DNA from: Deltaproteobacteria bacterium IMCC39146
GTDB taxonomy: Bacteria > Desulfobacterota > Desulfuromonadia > Desulfuromonadales > BM103
DNA: 64,000 nucleotides
NCBI GenBank assembly: GCA_030005635.1
Contig: JARUHP010000005.1
Coordinates: 124,001-188,000, forward strand
Reading direction: 5' to 3'
Shown in pieces: positions 58,737 through 64,000 of the stretch (the first letter of the stretch is position 1; each line of letters begins with the position of its first letter). Below the pieces are notes generated by a model. The model saw only the letters and a program-made list of their open reading frames with translations, did no database searches and had not been told where the DNA came from. The translations under genes were made by a program, and so were the position numbers.

Positions 58737-59888
58737 CTATGGGAGCTGGAAACCCATTTTTTTTAAAGCCAACAAACTGCATTTATTGACATTTTGGGCT
58801 TCAACCCGGTAGTTGTGAAACTCCCTTCTGACCGGGTATTCGCCTCTGAGCCGTTCAAACGACCCGGGGTCAGCCCGGAGCCTCTGATCATCAGCAAGGA
58901 TGTCGTAGGTTGCCAACACCGCTTCGGCCAGCACGCTTTCCTCGTCTTTATTGTGGCCGTCGAGTTGAATCAGTGGCCGTTCCGGCAACTCAATCGCCGT
59001 CGGTTGCCAATCATCGATGCCGAGCTTGAAAAAACGACTGAGGGCACGGATGCACATCATCGTGCCAACGGCTTTACCGTCTCTGGAATAACCAGCGATA
59101 TGGGCCGTGGCAAAGTCTGCTTTTTCAAGCAGCTCCAGGTCGATCTCAGGTTCGTTTTCCCAGCAATCGATGATCAGGCCGGAGATCGAGCCTGAGTCGA
59201 GGGCGCTTTCTACGGCGCTGCTGTCAAAGACTTCTCCCCGGCACGAATTGATCAGCAGGGGGCTTTTCCCCAAGTCTTTTAAAAAGCTATTGTCTACCAT
59301 GTGCTGGGTGGCGAACTCCCCTTCAAGCTGCAAGGGGACGTGGACGGTTATGATATCGGCTTGCTGGCGGATTCGGGCCAGGTCGGTAAAAGCGCCGCTT
59401 TCTTCCGCTCTTTGCCTGGGCGGGTCGTTCAGCAGGACCCGCATGCCAATGGCGTGGCACAAATCGGCTACTTCTCTCCCCACATGACCGACCCCGACAA
59501 TGCCGATGGTGAGATCGCGCAGTTTGACCTGATTTTTGCGCGCGTAGGCAAACAGCGCCGAGGCCAGGTACTGCTTGACACTCTCTGCGTTGCACCCGGG
59601 AGCATTGCTCCAGGTAATCCCCTGCCGTTGGCAGTAGCCGGCATCAATATGGTCAAAGCCTATGGTGGCCGAAGCGATGAATCTGACCGCAGATCCTTCA
59701 AGCAACTGAGCGTTGCAGATGGTGCGGGTCCTGGTGATCAGGGCGTTGGCATCTTTGACAATAGCCGCTGTCAGCTCATGGCCCGGCAGATAGACCACCT
59801 CCGCGAAGGGCTCGAGGGTTCCCTTTATGTAGGGGATTTTGTCATCAACGATAATGAGAATAGTGGTTTCAGGTTTGCACTCTTGCAA
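58737..59888 (-). CDS. pdxB: 4-phosphoerythronate dehydrogenase PdxB
   Basis: A 383-residue D-2-hydroxyacid dehydrogenase in the DXP-dependent vitamin B6 pathway. The PdxB start signature DDKIPYIKGTLEPFAEVVYLPG is near residues 15-36, the NAD-binding loop GIVGVGHVGREVADLCHAIG near 117-136, and the catalytic Arg-Glu-His set includes NSCRGEVFD and TAHIAGYSRDGK. A PdxB-type C-terminal dimerisation domain follows. The likely start is TTG at 59888, close to GGAGGAGG. It is monocistronic. Confidence 0.93.
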   Translation of the reverse strand: MQECKPETTILIIVDDKIPYIKGTLEPFAEVVYLPGHELTAAIVKDANALITRTRTICNAQLLEGSAVRFIASATIGFDHIDAGYCQRQGITWSNAPGCNAESVKQYLASALFAYARKNQVKLRDLTIGIVGVGHVGREVADLCHAIGMRVLLNDPPRQRAEESGAFTDLARIRQQADIITVHVPLQLEGEFATQHMVDNSFLKDLGKSPLLINSCRGEVFDSSAVESALDSGSISGLIIDCWENEPEIDLELLEKADFATAHIAGYSRDGKAVGTMMCIRALSRFFKLGIDDWQPTAIELPERPLIQLDGHNKDEESVLAEAVLATYDILADDQRLRADPGSFERLRGEYPVRREFHNYRVEAQNVNKCSLLALKKMGFQLP

Positions 59889-59995
59889 ACCTCCTCCTGA
59901 GTGTCAGTGGGGTCAAATCAAGCCAAACCCTTAAAACTAGCTATATTCTATGCTATTTCTGAGCTTTTTTCGCCCTCAGCATGGCAATTAGAGTC

Positions 59996-60020
59996 GGGGA
60001 CACTCAATATTGAGTGTCCC
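59996..60020. repeat. Family A repeat
   Basis: GGGGACACTCAATATTGAGTGTCCC, a perfect palindrome. The remainder of 59889-60145 shows no gene. Confidence 0.88.
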
Positions 60021-60145
60021 ATAACAGGAACAGTAGGTGAGGGTACTCTCGTTTCTCAAGCCTGTTGACATTCGCGCTCGGTGATCTAATGTTTCAGGAC
60101 AACCATCAAAATTATTGACTGTAGCCAATCGGCAAAGGAGTTGCT

Positions 60146-60619
60146 ATGCCCCTTTCCGATCTACCCATTTCTCTTCTGGTCGTCCTGTTCCTGACGGTCT
60201 TCGTTTTGATCGGGATAAATCCTGCCTTGCAGAAAATTGCCGTAAAACTCCGCAAGCTGCGGCACTCCGCCGCTCAGCGGAAAAACCCTGCTGCCACACG
60301 CCTTGAAAATTTGCATGCAGAGATATTTGCAGATCAGTATTCCTCGCAGGGATTGAATGACTTTGAAATAATTGTGATTCGACGGCTCGCCCAGGCTGGC
60401 GGCAAGGCCCTTACGAGAAATGCGCTGAATGAGCCTCTCCTCTTTGGAACAGCCATACTCCACAAGACTCTCAAGTCCCTCCATCGCAGGAGGCTCATCC
60501 ATGTCAAGATATCTACGCTGCTTGGCCAACGGTTTACCCTCTCCGAAGCAGGGTATCATTATGCAAAAGAGCAGGGCTATATTCTCAATCTCCATGAGCG
60601 TAAAGGATCGTTTGGGTAG
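60146..60619 (+). CDS. Hypothetical membrane-anchored winged-helix protein
   Basis: A 157-residue protein. The N-terminus is a membrane segment (LPISLLVVLFLTVFVLIGIN) and the C-terminal half looks like a winged helix (NDFEIIVIRRLAQAGGKALTRNALN, then LHKTLKSLHRRRLIHVKI and LTEAGYHYAKEQG-like FTLSEAGYHYAKEQ). A membrane-tethered DNA-binding or protein-interaction domain is possible. I recognise no named family. AAAGGAG precedes the ATG. It is monocistronic and its GC content matches neighbours. Confidence 0.7.
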   Translation: MPLSDLPISLLVVLFLTVFVLIGINPALQKIAVKLRKLRHSAAQRKNPAATRLENLHAEIFADQYSSQGLNDFEIIVIRRLAQAGGKALTRNALNEPLLFGTAILHKTLKSLHRRRLIHVKISTLLGQRFTLSEAGYHYAKEQGYILNLHERKGSFG

Positions 60620-60638
60620 AGACAGATGAACGGATTTC

Positions 60639-60661
60639 GGGGTTACACAATTTGTGTCCCC
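60639..60661. repeat. Family A repeat (degenerate)
   Basis: GGGGTTACACAATTTGTGTCCCC; 18 bases after the winged-helix gene stop. Confidence 0.75.
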
Positions 60662-60764
60662 AGTAAGTGACTTACCGATACCCTGGGGAGACCAAGGAAA
60701 AACTATTTTATCAGAGTGAATTTGATTCAAGTCGCGTTTTTATAACAGTAAAGCGGAGTGCATC

Positions 60765-61406
60765 ATGAACAACCACAGCAGCCTTTTGCCTCACCTGATC
60801 CTGCTCGTATGGCTGCTGATCTTGCCATTTCCGGTCCATGCCCAACAAACACTGAGTGACCAGGCGTTGATCGGGGCCATCCAACAGGGAGGTTACAACC
60901 TGTATTTTCGTCATGAAGCAACCAACTGGTCGCAACAGGACGCTGTTCATCAAAAGGATGATTGGCAGAGTTGCGATGGGAGCAGGATTCGTCAGCTGTC
61001 TGAACAGGGGCGTGAACGTGCCAAAAGAACCGGGCAGGCGATGCGAAGCCTCAATATCCCTGTCAGCGAGGTTTTGGCCAGTCCTTATTGTCGAACAATG
61101 GAGACAGCTCGGCAACTGGACCTGGGTTATGTGCAGCCAAGTAACGATGTGATTAATATGCGTGTTGCCGAGTACTTCGGGGGGCGAGGGTCGGTCATTG
61201 CAACGGCCCGGGAACTCCTTGCCCGCTGGCCGGCTTCAGGGAGTAACCGGGTTATTGTCGCCCATGGCAACGTCGCTCAGGCGGCGACTCCGGTTTATCC
61301 CGATGAAGGCGAGATGGTTATTTTTAAGCCGCACGGCAAGGGGCAGTTTACCTTTGTCGGACGGATCACACCTGATCGGTGGATTGAGCTCAGTCAGGCG
61401 AATTGA
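60765..61406 (+). CDS. Exported histidine phosphatase family protein
   Basis: A 213-residue protein with a signal peptide (HLILLVWLLILPFPVHAQ) and the histidine phosphatase RHE motif YFRHEAT near residues 48-54. SPYCRTMETAR near 106 and VAHGNVAQA near 168 supply the second and third catalytic groups. It is phosphoglycerate-mutase-like, periplasmic, and may hydrolyse a phosphoester or act on a sugar phosphate. GCGGAGTGC precedes the ATG. A short remnant of a beta-propeller gene follows on the other strand. Confidence 0.88.
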   Translation: MNNHSSLLPHLILLVWLLILPFPVHAQQTLSDQALIGAIQQGGYNLYFRHEATNWSQQDAVHQKDDWQSCDGSRIRQLSEQGRERAKRTGQAMRSLNIPVSEVLASPYCRTMETARQLDLGYVQPSNDVINMRVAEYFGGRGSVIATARELLARWPASGSNRVIVAHGNVAQAATPVYPDEGEMVIFKPHGKGQFTFVGRITPDRWIELSQAN

Positions 61407-61420
61407 ATGGTTTTTGGTTG

Positions 61421-61523
61421 TTATTGGAGGCTGTAACGAACGATTCGGTCGTTGCCGACATCGGACACCATAAGATAGCGGCCGTCGGGAGTGAGTTTCA
61501 AGTCATGGAGGTTACTCAGCTGG
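61421..61523 (-). pseudogene. Remnant of a beta-propeller (NHL/PQQ-type) gene
   Basis: The reverse strand encodes SNLHDLKLTPDGRYLMVSD followed by VGNDRIVRYSLQ and a stop, the sequence of one blade of a propeller. There is no start codon. The upstream side is a family E repeat end (61526), so the gene was truncated there. The 3' end appears native. Confidence 0.78.
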
Positions 61524-61525
61524 GA

Positions 61526-61556
61526 ATCGGGGGACATAATACCTATTCTAATGTTG
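61526..61556. repeat. Family E end at the remnant junction
   Basis: CGGGGGACATAATACCTATT plus a TCTAATGTTG tail, directly next to the propeller remnant. Confidence 0.85.
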
Positions 61557-61707
61557 AACTTTAAAAACGCCAAAAAACTAAACGTGTTACGTTGTAAGTT
61601 ATTCTTTGTTGAGCCAACTTTCTAACGGTGGCGCAGAAGGTAAATATTATGAGCAAGGGCGTGAGCCTATAAAAGCTCCAACTAAAAGCATGAAAGACAA
61701 ATAAGCC

Positions 61708-61734
61708 GGCCTGAAACAAGCATGATTTCAGGCC
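61708..61734. terminator. Hairpin, possible terminator
   Basis: GGCCTGAAA / TTTCAGGCC with a nine-base loop; a weak T-containing tail follows. It lies about 80 bases before the RIO kinase start. Confidence 0.5.
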
Positions 61735-61813
61735 GTTATCTATAGCGTTTCGCAGGTGGAACATGTTAATCAGATAGCCCCTTGCTTACCAAAACCGGAG
61801 AGAAGAGTATTTA

Positions 61814-62641
61814 ATGAAAGTCCCAAAAAGGTTAGATCCCCTGCTTCAGGATGGCCTGATCGACGAGGTTCTTGGTCAATTGATGAGCGGCAAAGAGTCA
61901 GAGGTGTTCCTGGTGCGTTGTGGTAGCGAAACCCGATGCGCCAAAGTTTACAAAGATCTCCAACATCGCAGTTTTCATAAGCAGACGCAGTACACGGAAG
62001 GTCGCAAGGTCCGTAGCAGCCGGCGCTCCCGCGCCATGGAAAAACACTCGAGGTTCGGACGCAAGGAACAAGAGGAGGTCTGGCAAAACGCCGAGGGTGA
62101 TGCCCTCCGTAGTTTGGCCGCCGCCGGGGTGCGTGTACCCGCAACCTATGACTTTTCTGAAGGGGTCTTGATCATGGAACTGGTCGTTGATGGTGACGGC
62201 GCTGTCGCCCCGCGCCTCAACGACCTGCGCTTGTCCGAAACGCTGGCCCGCGAGTACCATCGTTTGCTGATCGACCAGGTCGTGCTCATGCTTTGCGCTG
62301 GGCTCATTCACGGCGACCTATCCGAATTTAATATACTGCTCGCCGGCGACGGGCCGGTAATCATCGATCTCCCCCAAGCCATTGACGCCGCTGCCAACAA
62401 CAACGCCAAGCGATTTTTCACGCGGGATGTCGACAACCTCGCCACCTATTTCGGTCAGTTTTCGCCCGAACTTCTCGCAACGGACTTTGCCGCGGAGATC
62501 TGGCACATTTACGAAAACGGCGATCTGAAGCCGGGAATGCCCTTGACCGGCCAGTTTGCTCGTATCGAGAAAGCGGTCGACGAAGACCTTATCATGCGGG
62601 AGATCAACGACGCCCGCGAAGAGGCCATGGTCAGGCTTTGA
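61814..62641 (+). CDS. RIO-type serine/threonine protein kinase (PA4780-like)
   Basis: A 275-residue bacterial RIO1-like kinase. An N-terminal helical part precedes ESEVFLVRCGSETRCAKVYK (nucleotide-binding Lys), with SRRSRAMEKHSRFGRKEQEE near residue 70, a loop HGDLSEFNILL near 172 and IIDLPQAID near 186, which are the catalytic and metal-binding motifs. Eukaryotic and archaeal RIO kinases act in ribosome assembly; bacterial ones are less studied. GGAGAGAAG precedes the ATG. It lies upstream of the dbpA RNA helicase, a ribosome-assembly gene, which fits a link to ribosome biogenesis (inference). Confidence 0.93.
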   Translation: MKVPKRLDPLLQDGLIDEVLGQLMSGKESEVFLVRCGSETRCAKVYKDLQHRSFHKQTQYTEGRKVRSSRRSRAMEKHSRFGRKEQEEVWQNAEGDALRSLAAAGVRVPATYDFSEGVLIMELVVDGDGAVAPRLNDLRLSETLAREYHRLLIDQVVLMLCAGLIHGDLSEFNILLAGDGPVIIDLPQAIDAAANNNAKRFFTRDVDNLATYFGQFSPELLATDFAAEIWHIYENGDLKPGMPLTGQFARIEKAVDEDLIMREINDAREEAMVRL

Positions 62642-62653
62642 AGGTGTTGGCTG

Positions 62654-62758
62654 GGGCCGGACCAAGCTAACCACTCGTAATTAAAATAGGTAACCATCAG
62701 AAATGTGCTTTTCTAGGCCTTAAAGACTCATTTTTGATGCAAAAATCAAATCGTTAGC
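62654..62758. repeat. Family D repeat
   Basis: GGGGCCGGACCAAGCTAAC start and a TAGGCCTTAAAGACTCATTT block, ending near GTTAGCTG. Confidence 0.8.
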
Positions 62759-62814
62759 TGTTTAATCCATGATCGTCTTTGTTACCCAAAATAATGCTCA
62801 CAAAGGTTGAAATA

Positions 62815-62943
62815 ATGTCACGGGATCGGGGGCCCTTGCACAAGGCTCTGTGTGACCTGAGTGAGTTTTATCATGCCCTGAGTCAACCTCACCATTGTCT
62901 TTGTTTGCGTAAATCCAAAAAACAAAAGAAGAACAACTTATGA
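62815..62943 (+). CDS. Possible 42-residue upstream ORF coupled to dbpA
   Basis: ATG at 62815 opens a 42-residue frame (basic C-terminus KSKKQKKNNL) whose stop overlaps the dbpA ATG in the sequence ATGA. AAAGG lies eight bases upstream of its start. dbpA itself has only a weak site, so coupling is plausible. It could equally be chance. Confidence 0.4.
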   Translation: MSRDRGPLHKALCDLSEFYHALSQPHHCLCLRKSKKQKKNNL

Positions 62944-64000
62944 TACCAACCGCATTTGCAACACTCCCTTTAAAGCCTTCACTTCTGCAAAACTTGACCT
63001 CCCTTGGATATGACAAAATGACCCCGATTCAGGCCCATAGCCTGCCGCTGATTCTGGCGGGGACAGACGTGATTGCCCAGGCGAAAACCGGCAGTGGCAA
63101 AACCGCTGCGTTCGGCATCGGTCTCTTGTCGCAACTGGTCGTGCCGCACTTCGGTGTACAAGGAATGGTCCTGTGTCCAACTCGCGAACTCGCTGACCAG
63201 GTCAGCAAAGAATTACGTCGCCTCGCCCGCTTCATTGACAACATCAAGATTCTAACCCTCTGTGGCGGCGTCCCCTTTGGTCCTCAGCTCGGCTCTCTTG
63301 AACATGGTGCTCACATCGTGGTCGGCACCCCCGGTCGCATGCTCGATCACCTGCGGCGTGGCACTCTCGAGCTGAAATCTTTGAGAATGCTGGTTCTTGA
63401 CGAAGCTGATCGTATGCTCGACATGGGCTTCCAGGATGATCTTAAAGCCATTATTGCCGCCGCGCCAAGGAATCGGCAGACACTGCTCTTCTCGGCCACT
63501 TACCCTGAGTCGATTGCCGCCATGAGTGCGACGGTCCAGTCTCAACCCGTTACAGTAAAAGTGGAAGCGGTCCACGATAGTCAGCAGATCAAGCAGCTCT
63601 TTTATTTAGTCGAGAGAGAGAAGCGTACTGCCGCACTGGCTCAAGTCCTCGGCCATTACCGTGCAGAATCAACGCTGGTCTTTTGCAATACCAAAAAGGA
63701 GTGTCAGGAGGTCGCCGACACGCTGAAGCAACGTGGCTTTTCAGCCCTGGCGATTCATGGTGATCTGGAACAGCGCGAACGCGACCAGGTGCTGGCGCGC
63801 TTTGCCAACAAGAGCGTGTCAATTCTTGTAGCCACCGATGTCGCGGCACGCGGTATCGATATTAAGGAACTTTCTGCTGTCATTAACTACGAGTTGACCC
63901 GCGACCCTGAGGTTCATATCCATCGCATCGGCCGCACTGGCCGCGCAGGGGAACAAGGTCTGGCACTCAGTCTGGTGACTGATGCGGAGAGGCGGCGGGC
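62940..64000 (+). CDS. dbpA: ATP-dependent RNA helicase DbpA, 3' end outside the window
   Basis: 353 residues visible of a DEAD-box helicase that remodels 23S rRNA during ribosome assembly. In order: the Q-motif region MTPIQAHSLPLILAG, AKTGSGKTAAFG (Walker A), CPTRELADQ, TPGRMLDH, DEADRMLDMGF, LFSATYPE, LVFCNTKKECQ, ATDVAARGIDI and HRIGRTGRAG. Similarity to E. coli DbpA is high along the whole visible part. The C-terminal RNA-binding domain lies beyond the window. Start ATG at 62940; the ribosome site is weak and a short upstream ORF overlaps. Confidence 0.95.
   Translation, partial: MIPTAFATLPLKPSLLQNLTSLGYDKMTPIQAHSLPLILAGTDVIAQAKTGSGKTAAFGIGLLSQLVVPHFGVQGMVLCPTRELADQVSKELRRLARFIDNIKILTLCGGVPFGPQLGSLEHGAHIVVGTPGRMLDHLRRGTLELKSLRMLVLDEADRMLDMGFQDDLKAIIAAAPRNRQTLLFSATYPESIAAMSATVQSQPVTVKVEAVHDSQQIKQLFYLVEREKRTAALAQVLGHYRAESTLVFCNTKKECQEVADTLKQRGFSALAIHGDLEQRERDQVLARFANKSVSILVATDVAARGIDIKELSAVINYELTRDPEVHIHRIGRTGRAGEQGLALSLVTDAERRR

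Noticed and set aside
1-64000. Integrated phage or conjugative element
   Set aside because: No integrase, structural, relaxase or type IV secretion genes seen; only RAYT transposases.

Overview
The window looks like chromosome from a Desulfuromonadales/Geobacter-type bacterium (inference). The support is two c-di-GMP-I (GEMM) riboswitches, an archaeal-type AdoMet synthetase, archease-RtcB, DUF2284, DUF502 and Fe-S aldo/keto reductase genes, mixed GC content, and very many short palindromic intergenic repeats. I saw no rRNA, tRNA, CRISPR array, integrase or phage structural gene.

Layout. 1-10 kb: housekeeping and metabolic genes (fused APH/AAA ATPase cut by the left edge, Fe-S aldo/keto reductase, desaturase, thiI, a DUF1127/LysR divergent pair, ggt). 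10-15.4 kb: a region of heptameric repeats holding two ~1 kb copies of one regulatory cassette, each made of a MarR-like gene, a GEMM riboswitch and terminators. Copy 1 precedes a membrane protein, a DUF2959 remnant and DUF3185; copy 2 precedes an HNH endonuclease. 15.4-26.6 kb: a defence-type island (HNH nuclease, HIT, AspBHI-like modification-dependent nuclease, DUF2726, DUF2779 nuclease, an AT-rich SIR2-HerA pair with a KTSC gene, an SbcD/Mre11-like nuclease). 26.6-31 kb: small genes among dense repeats. 31-46 kb: SDR, MBL-fold RNase Z-like, archease-rtcB, HAD phosphatase, a three-gene CMD/methyltransferase group, selO, DUF2270 with CsbD, Fe-S nitroreductase, and a CBS/DUF504/thioredoxin-like/histidine kinase group. 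46-64 kb: AdoMet synthetase, pcm, Mut7-C RNase, sugar dehydrogenase, two REP-associated (RAYT) transposases, universal stress protein, recQ, a YchF-like GTPase, a second DUF2270 gene fused to its small partner, pdxB, a histidine phosphatase, a RIO kinase, and dbpA cut by the right edge.

The dominant theme is repeats. At least five palindromic families occur between and sometimes inside genes: A, GGGGACACT/AGTGTCCC; B, GGGGTCAGGTCTTGAAT and its inverse; C, ATCGGTGACAG and its inverse; D, ~100 bp starting GGGGTCGGACCA; E, GGGGGACATAATACC. RAYT1 carries family E ends as 25-bp terminal inverted repeats. RAYT2 is flanked by family A-like hairpins. A further ~280-bp element with apparently paired segments occurs twice (30.2 and 43.1 kb). 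Repeats form the C-termini of two proteins, split a gene that is fused in its paralogue, and border four gene remnants.

The candidates most worth following are the duplicated MarR-GEMM cassette (one copy just upstream of a nuclease), the SIR2-HerA-KTSC locus, the ~280-bp structured element, and the RAYT with long terminal inverted repeats.
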